From: Bacteroidota bacterium
GTDB lineage: Bacteria; Bacteroidota; Bacteroidia; UBA7662; CANHCV01
NCBI GenBank assembly: GCA_947459245.1
Contig: CANHCV010000008.1
Coordinates: 1-56,820 of the forward strand
DNA length: 56,820 nucleotides
Direction of reading: 5' to 3'
A program made the position numbers and the translations under genes. Positions within the stretch are counted from its first letter, which is position 1, and the number at the start of each line of letters is the position of its first letter. The notes under the pieces are model-generated. The model had not been told where the DNA came from. It saw only the letters and a list, made by a program, of their open reading frames with translations, and made no database searches. This document shows, piece after piece, positions 39,616 through 48,865 of the stretch.

Positions 39616-39818
39616 GATTCACTTTTTGGAATAACACCTAATTCACTTCCAAACAAGGCCAATACCTGGTTCACTTTGTCCAGTTGAACTGTTTGTTTCC
39701 CTTGCTCTAATTCACGCACAAAGCGAAGCCCCACACCAGCTCTTTCGGCCAATTCTGGCTGTGTAAGCTTGAGTTGCTTTCTTCTTTCTTTAATAAATGT
39801 AGCAATTGTTGTACTCAT
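39612..39818 (-). CDS. hipB: HipB-type helix-turn-helix repressor
   Basis: 68 aa, a single Cro/C1-type HTH (FIKERRKQLKLTQPELAERAGVGLRFVRELEQGKQTVQLDKVNQVLALFG). This is the usual HipB: it represses its operon and contributes to toxin control. It starts 5 nt from the nearest of three palindromic operators that cover its promoter (39823-39918). It is the first gene of hipB-hipS-hipT, with 4-bp overlaps throughout. The C-terminal residues GVIPKSES are short and lack a long tail. Confidence 0.92.
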   Translation of the reverse strand: MSTTIATFIKERRKQLKLTQPELAERAGVGLRFVRELEQGKQTVQLDKVNQVLALFGSELGVIPKSES

Positions 39819-39822
39819 TTTA

Positions 39823-39918
39823 TACCCTTAAGGGTACAAATGTAATAAAAAATATCATAACTGTACCTTATCGGGTATAAAAAATTCAAATGATCGTGAT
39901 TTCGTACCCGATAGGGTA
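39823..39918. promoter_or_regulatory. hip operator-promoter: three palindromes at 41-bp spacing
   Basis: O1 TACCCTTAAGGGTA (39823-39836) is a perfect palindrome. O2 TACCTTATCGGGTA (39864-39877) and O3 TACCCGATAGGGTA (39905-39918) are close variants. Start-to-start distances are exactly 41 bp, four helical turns. The hipB -7 box TACATTTG (minus, 39837-39844) touches O1, and O2 sits where the -33 element is expected. HipB binding would block polymerase directly. Confidence 0.85.
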
Positions 39919-39937
39919 TTATTTTCTTTTTCTTCCC

Positions 39938-41485
39938 TCACCTCAGCCCCCAATCCTCCCGATCCAACGTTCGGAATTGGATGGCTTCGGCCAAGTGAAC
40001 CGCCCGAATCGATTCCGATTGATCCAAATCGGCAACCGTGCGCGCTACCTTCAAAATCCGATCGTAGGCCCGGGCAGAAAGTCCCAATTTCTCCATCGCA
40101 TTCTTCAATAATCCCAAACTGCCCGCATCCAACCTGCAGTGGGTCTTGGTTTGGGAACTGCTCATCTGTGCATTCGCGAACACTCCCGAATGCCTCAACC
40201 GGGCCAATTGCACCTGCCTCGCCCGAACTACCCTCGCCCGAATCGCTGCACTGGGCTCGGACGTGGCTTGTGGAGGTGCCGTTAACTCGTCGAACGAAAC
40301 CGGAGTTACCTCCACGTGCAAATCGATCCGGTCCAACAAAGGCCCGCTGATGCGATTCAAATACTTTCGAACCGTTTCCGGCGAGCATGAACAACGCTTG
40401 GTGGGGTGATTGAAGTATCCACACGGACAAGGATTCATGGACCCCACCAACATGAAGTTGGCCGGATATTCCAGCGACATCCGCGCACGAGTGATGCACA
40501 CTTTCCGATCTTCCAACGGCTGCCGCAATACCTCCAAAACCGTTCTTGGATATTCGGGCAATTCGTCCAAAAACAAAACCCCGTGGTGGGCCAATGAAAT
40601 TTCTCCGGGTTGAGGCACCGATCCCCCACCAATTAATCCGATGGCCGAAACCGTGTGATGAGGGCTGCGAAACGGGCGTTGGGTAATGAGTTGGGAAACC
40701 TTCCCAGAGAGTTTTCCAGAAACCGAATGGATTTTCGTACTCTCCAACGATTCTTCCATCGACATGGGCGGGAGAATCGAGGGCAATCGCTTGCTCAGCA
40801 TGGATTTTCCCGCTCCAGGCGGGCCAATCAGAAGCGCATTGTGGCCACCGGCCGCTGCAATTTCCAAGGCCCGCTTGATCGATTCTTGTCCACGAACTTC
40901 CGAAAAATCGGAAAATTCAGGAAAAGTGGTTTCTTCGGTTTCAGTAGGGAACGGTATCGCATTCGGTTCTGCCTCGGCATCTTCCACCAAACGAACGATG
41001 GATTTAAGGTTGGCAGCATGCCGAATGAACAACCCCTCCACCAAGGCGGCCTCGGCTGCATTTTCAGAAGGAATAATCATTCCCGAGAACCCCATTTCTT
41101 TCGCTAGGACCGCCATGGGAAGAATGCCCTTCACGGGTTTTAGGCTACCGTCCAAAGCCAATTCCCCCATCACCAACCAACGTTCATCCAGCGCCCAATG
41201 AACTTGCCCCGAACTTCGTAAAATACCAAGCGCGAGGGGAAGGTCGTAGGAAGATCCTTCCTTCCTCACATCAGCTGGAGCCATGTTGATGGAAACTCTC
41301 TGCCGAGGCCACTGAAACCCGTTGTTTTTAAACGCAACCGCAATTCGCTCCCTCGATTCTTGAACCGATTTGTCCGGTAATCCCACCAAAGTATATCCGA
41401 AATCACCTCCATAAACATCAATCTCAATGGTAATGGGCAGGGCATGAACGCCATGAACCGCTGCAGCAAACATTCTATTCAGCAT
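39938..41485 (-). CDS. comM: YifB/ComM-family Mg-chelatase-like AAA ATPase
   Basis: 515 aa from ATG 41485 (MLNRMFAAAVHGVHALPITIEIDV is the conserved family opening; the in-frame ATG at 41539 is inside a repeat). N-terminal Lon-protease-like ChlI domain (about 20-150), then the AAA core with Walker A GPPGAGKS (near 222), Walker B LFLDELPE, and the family-specific MNPCPCGYF...CSC cysteine loop. It closes with C-terminal LSARAYDRILKVARTIAD-like helices. Characterised ComM is a hexameric helicase that promotes branch migration during natural transformation. A near-consensus -7 box (AACCTTTG, 41503-41510) lies 17 nt upstream. Confidence 0.92.
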   Translation of the reverse strand: MLNRMFAAAVHGVHALPITIEIDVYGGDFGYTLVGLPDKSVQESRERIAVAFKNNGFQWPRQRVSINMAPADVRKEGSSYDLPLALGILRSSGQVHWALDERWLVMGELALDGSLKPVKGILPMAVLAKEMGFSGMIIPSENAAEAALVEGLFIRHAANLKSIVRLVEDAEAEPNAIPFPTETEETTFPEFSDFSEVRGQESIKRALEIAAAGGHNALLIGPPGAGKSMLSKRLPSILPPMSMEESLESTKIHSVSGKLSGKVSQLITQRPFRSPHHTVSAIGLIGGGSVPQPGEISLAHHGVLFLDELPEYPRTVLEVLRQPLEDRKVCITRARMSLEYPANFMLVGSMNPCPCGYFNHPTKRCSCSPETVRKYLNRISGPLLDRIDLHVEVTPVSFDELTAPPQATSEPSAAIRARVVRARQVQLARLRHSGVFANAQMSSSQTKTHCRLDAGSLGLLKNAMEKLGLSARAYDRILKVARTVADLDQSESIRAVHLAEAIQFRTLDREDWGLR

Positions 41486-41897
41486 ATCTTTTTTTTGATG
41501 CACAAAGGTTGGCTGATTTCTGTGAGTTATCCGTTTCATAAACGTTTATAAACGTTTAAAAACGGCTATTCTGGGAGATTGTGCTACTTTTGACCGAGCT
41601 TGAAGGGGTGCCCCGACATTCGTCGGGATAAAGTCAGGGAGGGCTCGAGGACCGGATCTTGCCCCTAAGTGGTTCCAAACCTTGACCCCTGACCGATTCA
41701 CGCGACTCCACTAGTCGAAAGGTGGTTCAAGGGATTCCTTACAAGTTATCACAAGTTCGGTATCCCGACTTATTGGAAAAACCAAGTTGCATTGCCCAGC
41801 GGAACGTTCGAAAGTTAGGTTTGTCATTTTCAAAGGAAAATTTCACATGACGCAACAAAATCCTATTCACCTTATCTTTATGTCAAACCAAATAAAC
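41486..41897. other. Gene-free divergent region with degenerate repeat elements
   Basis: It contains TAAACGTTTATAAACGTTTA (41539-41558), a perfect 20-bp palindrome. Degenerate TTCGAC/GCTCAGG-type words lie near 41591 and 41713, and a CCCGACATTCGTCGGG hairpin near 41612. 41730-41870 shows nothing recognisable. A weak -7 box TATCTTTA (41874-41881) precedes the next gene by 16 nt. Confidence 0.7.
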
Positions 41898-43832
41898 ATG
41901 AAAAAAATTACTCGTTGTACGTTGGCATTGTTGATGGGATTTTTCTCCCTCCAATCCATGGCATCTCACCTTACCGGTGGCGACATTACTTGGTATTCTA
42001 CCTCGGCAGGTACCGTTTTTAGAATGACCATTTTCCGTGATTGCAATGGAATCGCGATGAATAATTCCAGTTTTACCTTGTCTTCGAACATCCCTGCCAA
42101 TGCTTCCATTCCGGTAAACTTTGTTCGTGCTTACGACATCACTCCCGACTGCGGTGGTGCAACAGCCATTGCTTGCGGAAGTCCGGCCAATACCGCAACC
42201 GGTCCTAGTGGCTCTCGTTCTGCTCTTGTTTACGAATCGGCTCCGATTCAAATTACCGCTGCTCCACCCGTTGGCGGCTACCTCATTCAATCTACAGGTT
42301 TACCTTGTTGCCGCCAAATGTTGAACAATTCGGGTTGCATGGATCTTACGCTTCGTTCAAAAATGTATTCCTACACGGATGCGAACGGACAAGTGGTTTC
42401 ACCTTCTTCATTAAAAGATGCTTCTCCTTCCTTTTTTGGAAATTCGCAATACTTGTTGAATTTGAGCCAAATTGATACGGCCTCTCTTTCATTTGCTTCT
42501 ACCGATGCTGATTTCGATTCTTTGTCGTATTCTTTTGATGTGCCATGGAGTGGCCCTAATTCACCTTGTGCTTACACCAATGGTTTTACAATCCAGAATC
42601 CAATGTCGGGAATCATCGCTTCCAACGGAAACGGCATTGATCCTGTTTCTGGAATGATTGCGCTTCGTGCAGTTACCGTTGGCGCTCACGTTTTATGCGT
42701 TCGTGTTGATGCCTACCGTGATGGACAAAAAATCGCCGAAATTTACCGCGATGTTCACGTTTCGGTTGTAAATACTGGGTTATTGGGCGGTTCAAATCGT
42801 TCGCCAAAAATCAATGTTTCGGCTGGAAACGTACCGGTTTACAACGGAACCGTTATTCCGATGTTCGAAGGAGATACCTTGATGTTGCAAGGAATTGCAA
42901 ACGATTGGATTCCTGGAACCGTTGGAGATACCGTACTTTTCGCGGTAAATTCTCCAGTTTTAGCACAATCAACCGTTAATGGAACCAACACCCCCAATGC
43001 CGTTTGGATGACCGAACGCAACGACAGTGTTGGTTTGGGTGAAAAAAATCACCGTACTGCGTCCGTTCAACTTGCGTGGGTGGCTTCAGCAGCAGGAGCA
43101 ACATCTCCTAAAATGATTCCTTTCATCTTTACCGCCAGAGATCGAGTTTGTCCGAATTACGCTCAATCCCGCACCATCATTTGGGTGCAGGTTTATCCAC
43201 AGCCTACCGCTCAACCCGCTCGTTTGAAACCCATTCAGCGCGTTTCCAATGGTTACAAAATCAGCTGGGATGTTTTGGTTGATACTTCTTCCAAATTCCG
43301 TCCAGACCCAACCGTTGATGCTTCCATTCTTCGTCGTTGGAATGCTTTCCAAGGCATATTGATCTACCGAAAAGTGAACAACGGTCAAGATTCTTTGATT
43401 CATTCATTGGCGAAACCCACCAGCATCTCCACAGCATCTCAAGTGCGTTCTTGGGTAGCTCAGAATACCGAATTTATTGATACCGATGTTCGTGCAGAAG
43501 CCATCTACCAGTACACCACCAAAGCCCTTTACGGCAGCCGCCCAGACACTACAACATCTGGAAACAATGTGGTTTACAACAGCTTATCAGCTGGAAACAT
43601 GGGTGGACAATTGATTTCACTTTATCCTAATCCTGCTCACGACGTGCTATTTGTTACGGGCTTGCAAGCAAATACTTCTCTTAGCATTTTGAACGTTGAA
43701 GGCAAAACCATGCTTCGTCAAAATTGGAACCAAGGGGAAGGCATTTCCATCAAAGGATTGTCCAAAGGAATTTATTTCTTGAATTGGAAAGATGGAAATC
43801 AAAACCGCAGCATGAAATTCATCGTAGAATAA
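41898..43832 (+). CDS. Secreted T9SS-sorted surface protein
   Basis: 644 aa. A signal peptide (ALLMGFFSLQSMA) is followed by SHLTGGDITWYSTSAGTVFRMTIFRDCNG, the N-terminal signature shared by large Bacteroidota surface and gliding-related proteins. The body is predicted beta-rich with PKD/cadherin-like segments (SVVNTGLLGG...SPKINVSAGNVPVYNG, FTARDRVCPNYAQSRTI). The last about 75 residues (LISLYPNPAHDVLFVTG...LSILNVEGKTMLRQ...GIYFLNWKDG...MKFIVE) are a canonical T9SS type A sorting domain, cleaved after outer-membrane passage. Function unknown. The ATG at 41898 gives the signal peptide its natural start; longer upstream frames are rejected. Confidence 0.85.
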   Translation: MKKITRCTLALLMGFFSLQSMASHLTGGDITWYSTSAGTVFRMTIFRDCNGIAMNNSSFTLSSNIPANASIPVNFVRAYDITPDCGGATAIACGSPANTATGPSGSRSALVYESAPIQITAAPPVGGYLIQSTGLPCCRQMLNNSGCMDLTLRSKMYSYTDANGQVVSPSSLKDASPSFFGNSQYLLNLSQIDTASLSFASTDADFDSLSYSFDVPWSGPNSPCAYTNGFTIQNPMSGIIASNGNGIDPVSGMIALRAVTVGAHVLCVRVDAYRDGQKIAEIYRDVHVSVVNTGLLGGSNRSPKINVSAGNVPVYNGTVIPMFEGDTLMLQGIANDWIPGTVGDTVLFAVNSPVLAQSTVNGTNTPNAVWMTERNDSVGLGEKNHRTASVQLAWVASAAGATSPKMIPFIFTARDRVCPNYAQSRTIIWVQVYPQPTAQPARLKPIQRVSNGYKISWDVLVDTSSKFRPDPTVDASILRRWNAFQGILIYRKVNNGQDSLIHSLAKPTSISTASQVRSWVAQNTEFIDTDVRAEAIYQYTTKALYGSRPDTTTSGNNVVYNSLSAGNMGGQLISLYPNPAHDVLFVTGLQANTSLSILNVEGKTMLRQNWNQGEGISIKGLSKGIYFLNWKDGNQNRSMKFIVE

Positions 43833-43878
43833 ATTCTACCGCCTAAAACGTGTAAATTCGCTTCATCAAATAACAACG

Positions 43879-45012
43879 ATGAAGCGAATTTTTTTTGGTG
43901 GCATCTTGATCGGACTTTCGTTCCAGATCTCTGCCCAAACCTTGCGCGGGTACCAATTTTCTGAAGTTAAGAAAATTGCTGAAACTCCTGTAAAATCTCA
44001 AGATCAAACGGGAACGTGTTGGAGCTTTAGCACCAGCAGTTTCTTGGAGTCGGAGTTTCTTCGAAACGGAAAACCTTCCGTTGATTTAAGTGAAATGTTC
44101 ATCGTTCGGAAGATTTACGAACAGAAAATGCGGAATTACATTTTGCGCCAAGGGAAGGCCAATTTTTCTCAAGGGGCCTTGGCGCACGATCAAATTGCCG
44201 CTGCTGCAGAGTTTGGCTTGATGCCCGAAAGTGCCTATTCTGGAAAAAAAGGAGCTACGCACAACCACGATGAATTGGAGAAAGTTCTTCAAGCCATGGC
44301 TCAGGTGTACGCCGCTTCCAATCCAGGAAGCATCAGCGGACATTGGTTGGAGGCCACCCAAAGGGTGCTCGACGCTTACTTGGGCGCTGTTCCTGAGTCG
44401 TTTGACTTTCAAGGGAAGCGTTACACGCCCAAACAATTTGCCGATTTCATGGGCTTCGATCCGAAGAAATACATCAGTTTAACGTCGTTCTCTCATCATC
44501 CCTTCTACCAATCTTTTGTTTTGGAAGTTCCCGATAATTTCTCCAATGGTAGTTTTTACAATTTGCCTTTGGATGAAATGATGGGTGCCGTAGAACATGC
44601 TGTTCAGAACGGTTATTCCGTTACCTGGGACGCCGACGTGAGCAACAAAGGATTCAATGCGGGCAAAGGGTTGGCGCTTCAACCTGAAAAATCATGGAGT
44701 GAATATTCTGGTGAAGATGCCAAGAAGATGTGGGAAGAACCCTCTACCTCGATGGTGGTAACCCAAGAGAAGCGTCAAGAAGAATTCATGAAATTAAACA
44801 CCCAAGACGATCATTTGATGCACCTCACGGGCATGGTGAAGGACCAAAAAGGTGGAAAATATTTTGTGATCAAAAATTCGTGGGGCGAAATTTCTGAATT
44901 GAAGGGCCACGTTTACGTGAGCGAGTCGTACGCCCGAATGAACACCATTTCTGTACTTCTTCCCATTGATGCACTACCTAAATCGGTCAAAGAAAAAGAA
45001 GGATTGAAGTGA
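43879..45012 (+). CDS. Secreted C1-family cysteine peptidase (PepC/bleomycin hydrolase-like)
   Basis: 377 aa. Signal peptide (FGGILIGLSFQISAQ). The papain-like catalytic set is visible: Q41-D-Q-T-G-T-C47-WSFS with the oxyanion Gln and nucleophile Cys, H in DDHLMHLTGM (near 316), and Asn in IKNSWGE (near 333). The arrangement and long central insertion match bleomycin hydrolase/aminopeptidase C, but export makes it an extracytoplasmic peptidase. Cytoplasmic PepC is about 450 aa, so this is a shorter form. The next gene (PrsW) overlaps it by 4 bp. Confidence 0.87.
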   Translation: MKRIFFGGILIGLSFQISAQTLRGYQFSEVKKIAETPVKSQDQTGTCWSFSTSSFLESEFLRNGKPSVDLSEMFIVRKIYEQKMRNYILRQGKANFSQGALAHDQIAAAAEFGLMPESAYSGKKGATHNHDELEKVLQAMAQVYAASNPGSISGHWLEATQRVLDAYLGAVPESFDFQGKRYTPKQFADFMGFDPKKYISLTSFSHHPFYQSFVLEVPDNFSNGSFYNLPLDEMMGAVEHAVQNGYSVTWDADVSNKGFNAGKGLALQPEKSWSEYSGEDAKKMWEEPSTSMVVTQEKRQEEFMKLNTQDDHLMHLTGMVKDQKGGKYFVIKNSWGEISELKGHVYVSESYARMNTISVLLPIDALPKSVKEKEGLK

Positions 45013-45776
45013 GCGGATTTTTCTTCATCGTTCTTACCCTCATTCTAGCTCCGGCCCAAGTGATATTGATGCTGGTGTATCAGCGTGACCGAACCCCAAC
45101 GGCCGTGAGCAAAGTGATTCGTTACTTCTCGTTGGGGGTGGCGAGTCTTTTTGTAACGCTTGCCATTACCCTACTTCAACGGGAATACTTACCGTGGCTA
45201 AGGTTTGGCGGTATTGCCGGAGATGTGGTTAAAGCGTTTTTGCTGGTGGGCTTTGTGGAGGAATTAAGCAAGTACCTCTTTGTTCGTTGGGTGGCTTTTT
45301 ACGATCGGGAAGTGAAAGAACCTTACGACCTCATTGTGTATTCGTTAGCGGTAAGCATGGGGTTTGCGACCCTGGAAAACATGTATTACGTGTTCAATAC
45401 CTCCATGAAGGTAAATTTGGCACTCACTCGAATGTTAACCGCGGTTCCAGCTCACGCAACGTTTGCCATCCTAATGGGGTACTTTATGGGCGTGAGTCGA
45501 TTTGCCTTAAAAGACCGCCGCTTGCTTGCCATTTCTGGCCTACTTGCTGCAACCATATTTCATGGAATTTACGACAGTTTTATTTTCATCGGATGGCAGC
45601 CGGGCATTTGGGGTGGAGCTTTCGGCTCGTTGTTGCTGGGCATCTACTTATCGGTGAAAGCCATGAATTTGCACTCCGCTCGTCGTCCTTTCGAGTACCA
45701 TCAATTTTTGGCCCTTCTTCGCAACCAAGTTTTCCGACGGTTCCGAAAACATCCCCATCACCACAAGAAAGCATAA
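45009..45776 (+). CDS. prsW: PrsW-family glutamic-type intramembrane protease
   Basis: 255 aa, eight predicted membrane helices. Family motifs: EELSKYLFVR (about residues 84-93), FATLENMYY (Glu near 121), AVPAHATFAILMGYFMG (His near 149) and FHGIYDSF (His near 187). PrsW of Bacillus performs site-1 cleavage of the anti-sigma factor RsiW; the substrate here is unknown. The start is GTG at 45009, forming GTGA with the stop of the upstream cysteine peptidase gene. The positively charged tail (RRFRKHPHHHKKA) would be cytoplasmic. A terminator follows immediately. Confidence 0.9.
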   Translation: MSGFFFIVLTLILAPAQVILMLVYQRDRTPTAVSKVIRYFSLGVASLFVTLAITLLQREYLPWLRFGGIAGDVVKAFLLVGFVEELSKYLFVRWVAFYDREVKEPYDLIVYSLAVSMGFATLENMYYVFNTSMKVNLALTRMLTAVPAHATFAILMGYFMGVSRFALKDRRLLAISGLLAATIFHGIYDSFIFIGWQPGIWGGAFGSLLLGIYLSVKAMNLHSARRPFEYHQFLALLRNQVFRRFRKHPHHHKKA

Positions 45777-45808
45777 AAAAAGGGAGGCCGACGGCCTCCC
45801 TTTTTTTT
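45774..45808. terminator. Bidirectional terminator after prsW
   Basis: GGGAGGCC (45782-45789) pairs with GGCCTCCC (45793-45800), 3-nt loop, A run before and T8 after. It serves both prsW and the convergent M36 peptidase gene. Confidence 0.92.
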
Positions 45809-45819
45809 CGTTATTCGAA

Positions 45820-48780
45820 TTATTTGGTGATCATCCAAGAAAGGGTTTTGGCGATTCCCAAACCACTTTCGAGGGTTACATGGTAAACTCCTGCCGGAAG
45901 GCGGTCGCCTTTCAATTGGAAGTTGTGTTTTCCAACTGCAAGCAATCCCAAGTGATTGGCTTCGATCAATCGCCCGGCGGCATCGGTAATTTTCACCATA
46001 GCGTGTTGCGATTGATTGGTTTCAAAACTCAAGGTCGCGAAATCTTTAGACGGATTGGGGAACAAAGAAATGCCCATCAACCCATCAAGTTGTACGGCTC
46101 CTAATGAATTCAAATCGTAGAAACCAACATCATCAACGCCCGCTTCTACCAAGCTTTGTCCGTTGTTGCTTCCGGTTAAAGTACTGTCCGAAGCGCGAAA
46201 ACGAAGGTAAACGGTAGCATTTGGAGTTACATAATCGCGAACGCGAATGGCATTTCTTCTCCAATTTCGGTCGGTAGCATAGGTTCTTTCAACAGAAACC
46301 CAAGTTTGATTATCGTTAGAAATATCAACAATCCAAGGATCGTTTCCAGGATTCGCTCCTTGTCCGTTGGTAAACCAACGTTTGTACGTGATCACCGGTT
46401 GAACGTAAGCAGACAAATCGAAAGCAGGCGATTTTAAAGTGGTCACACCAGCATCAATGTCGGCTGTTCCTGCAGGGGAAGAAGGATTTGGAGCATTTTG
46501 CGTAATGGCACAATCTCTTCCAGTTCCGGAAGTTGCATCTTGATCTGCTTGAACAATGGAATTGGGGTCATTCGGGGTTAGGAAAGATCCAACGGGTGTA
46601 CCAAACTCCCAAATTCCGGTTGCGGCATTGTCTGAGGGGAGACCTTCCTGCCATCCAATTGATTGCACAACATCGAAATCTTCGGTTCGTTTATTGGTAT
46701 ATCCAACCAGGGTAAAATAAGGTAAATTGGATAAGCCGTTGGGTTGGATATTGGAAAGATTGCCAAAAATATCGCTGCCGGCAATGTAATACGAAATAAC
46801 AGTTCCAGCCGATTGCTGGGGGATATTTCCGTTGTAAACGCCTTGGGTAGCAGAAGCGGTTAAGTTGGTGGTGTCCCAACGGTTTTGTTGGTTAACGCGG
46901 TAAATCACTTTCGCACCGGCCAAGTAAGTATTCCAAGGGAAACTGGTATTGCTTCCGGCGTACAAAAAGGTAGCGGTGAGGTTAATGGGTGCTGCGCTGG
47001 CAGCTTGGTCAACCGACATGTGGATCAAATCTACGGAAGTAAGCAAGGTTAATCCGTGGCGCGCGAATCCGCGAATGATGGATGCGTCGTTGGGTGTTCC
47101 GTTGCTGATGTTATTGTCGTTATCGTCGGCCAACAAAGCTGCGATCAATACATCGGTGTACACTTCGCCTTCGTTTCCGGTTGGACCGTTGGGGTGTGCG
47201 TCGAAGGTTTCCGCGTACAAACGCATCATCTGCTGCAAGCTTCCCATGTTCACGCTAACGTCCCACCATGCGCCAGCAATGATTTCACCGTCGGCGTGAA
47301 CTTGACCAACTAAATCTTGAGGATAAACTTTTGGTGCTAAATCGTAACGACGGATATAAGATGCGGGTTGATTTAAAGAAGATGAACGTCCAACCACAGG
47401 ATCTGCGGTAATTCCCATCGCCCATAAATCTGCATATCCTTCTCCCATCGAACCATTTTGGAAAGTAAATCCACCATTTTGGTAATACTTATCGTTAATT
47501 CCGTGACCGTATTCGTGGTAAATTACATCTGCAATCAAAGCGTAAGAAGGGCAACCACCGCCTTGTCGGTAAAAATTAATGGATGACCCATCGTAAAATG
47601 CATTGCACGTTCCTGAAGTTAGGTCGATGTTGGTTGGAAGGGCGTTGTCCATTCGATTGAAGGTTGGATAAAATCCTTTCATGTAATCATGAACTACGTT
47701 CACGTGGTAATAACTGAAAACAGCATCCATGGAAGCAGTATCGGGAGCGGTTCCACGACCGTCAAAAAACAGGGTATCAACCGTTGTATTTGGTTGAAGG
47801 GTATGGGAAAATGCAGGTGTTCTTCCCGAGGTTCCACCAATTTGTACGGAAGCATATTTCCCTTTCAAACGAATGGTGGATGAGGTTGGTGCGTTGATGT
47901 TTGGAATGTTGAACATTCCGGTTGAATCGCTAAAGTTCACCAAGGAACCGTTTTCGATCCACAAATGAGGTAGTGCTTTCGATTGAAGTGGATTCACAAA
48001 AGCATTGGTTGAAACCCGCCCCATCACGACCAATTGTTTAGTAACATGGCTAATTTGGTCTTGGCGGTACCATACTTTTCCGGTATGAGCATCCACCAAG
48101 GTGTACCATTTGGATGGAACCTTTAAATGATCTTCGGTTGAAATGGTGATTTCTTTCACCAAAGCGAAAGTTCCGCCGGGGATAGCGATGATTTTCAAAT
48201 CGCCCAAGCTCTCTTTTACCACTTTTCCACTAACGTTTTCTTTGGCAGATGCCACTAGTTGAGCGTTGCTTTTTTGAGGAGCAGTAGAAATGGAAATTTG
48301 GGGATACACATCGGCTCCGAAACAAATCACTTCTCCCGTTCTACTCATTTGAATCATTAAACGGCTGTTCCAAACTTCAATGCCTTGGTGCATTTGGGTG
48401 TAATCAACGAAATCGTGTTTTTGGTTGATGGTAATTTTGGGAGCGCTAAGCTGAACATTTTTCATGCCCAAGGCTTCCAAGTTATTTTGGATAAACGACT
48501 CGGCGCGCTGAACGGGAGTATATCCCGCTACGCGGATTCCACGTCCGAATGCGCGGTGGGGCAAACGGTTGTCTTCATTGAAACTCGCCCACCAATTTCC
48601 GTGGTTCATCTGAAAATTCTTCCACTCGGCAGCTTCCGAAATCTCCCGTTGAATTTTAGGAGTGGGCTTGCTTCCACGAGCATAAAACGTTACCGAGGCA
48701 TCGTGATGCAATTCATCGGCATTGGAATAGCCGAAAAGTGATGCCGCAAAAAGGGCAATGATCCACTTTTTTGTTTTCAT
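45820..48780 (-). CDS. Secreted M36 (fungalysin-like) metallopeptidase with T9SS tail
   Basis: 986 aa from ATG 48780. Signal peptide (WIIALFAASLFGYSNA), a propeptide with FTP-like region (about 100-260; NQKHDFVDYTQMHQGIEVWNSRLMI), then the M36 catalytic domain with zinc motif H-E-Y-G-H (about 421-425, DVIYHEYGHGIND) and third ligand in GEGYADLW about 25 residues later. A following region of about 200 residues resembles MAM/immune-inhibitor-type beta domains. The C-terminal about 75 residues (GISLFPNPSKDFATLSF...GVYHVTLESG...KTLSWMITK) form a T9SS type A sorting domain. Likely an extracellular protease delivered by T9SS. It lies 85 bp downstream of tsaD on the same strand. Confidence 0.9.
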   Translation of the reverse strand: MKTKKWIIALFAASLFGYSNADELHHDASVTFYARGSKPTPKIQREISEAAEWKNFQMNHGNWWASFNEDNRLPHRAFGRGIRVAGYTPVQRAESFIQNNLEALGMKNVQLSAPKITINQKHDFVDYTQMHQGIEVWNSRLMIQMSRTGEVICFGADVYPQISISTAPQKSNAQLVASAKENVSGKVVKESLGDLKIIAIPGGTFALVKEITISTEDHLKVPSKWYTLVDAHTGKVWYRQDQISHVTKQLVVMGRVSTNAFVNPLQSKALPHLWIENGSLVNFSDSTGMFNIPNINAPTSSTIRLKGKYASVQIGGTSGRTPAFSHTLQPNTTVDTLFFDGRGTAPDTASMDAVFSYYHVNVVHDYMKGFYPTFNRMDNALPTNIDLTSGTCNAFYDGSSINFYRQGGGCPSYALIADVIYHEYGHGINDKYYQNGGFTFQNGSMGEGYADLWAMGITADPVVGRSSSLNQPASYIRRYDLAPKVYPQDLVGQVHADGEIIAGAWWDVSVNMGSLQQMMRLYAETFDAHPNGPTGNEGEVYTDVLIAALLADDNDNNISNGTPNDASIIRGFARHGLTLLTSVDLIHMSVDQAASAAPINLTATFLYAGSNTSFPWNTYLAGAKVIYRVNQQNRWDTTNLTASATQGVYNGNIPQQSAGTVISYYIAGSDIFGNLSNIQPNGLSNLPYFTLVGYTNKRTEDFDVVQSIGWQEGLPSDNAATGIWEFGTPVGSFLTPNDPNSIVQADQDATSGTGRDCAITQNAPNPSSPAGTADIDAGVTTLKSPAFDLSAYVQPVITYKRWFTNGQGANPGNDPWIVDISNDNQTWVSVERTYATDRNWRRNAIRVRDYVTPNATVYLRFRASDSTLTGSNNGQSLVEAGVDDVGFYDLNSLGAVQLDGLMGISLFPNPSKDFATLSFETNQSQHAMVKITDAAGRLIEANHLGLLAVGKHNFQLKGDRLPAGVYHVTLESGLGIAKTLSWMITK

Positions 48781-48865
48781 GATTGGGTTGGTTTTTAAAG
48801 TCACAATTTAGGAACTTTCGTTCATTAAAATTGTTTTAAAAGACCATTTTTTTTGAAGGGGTTGC

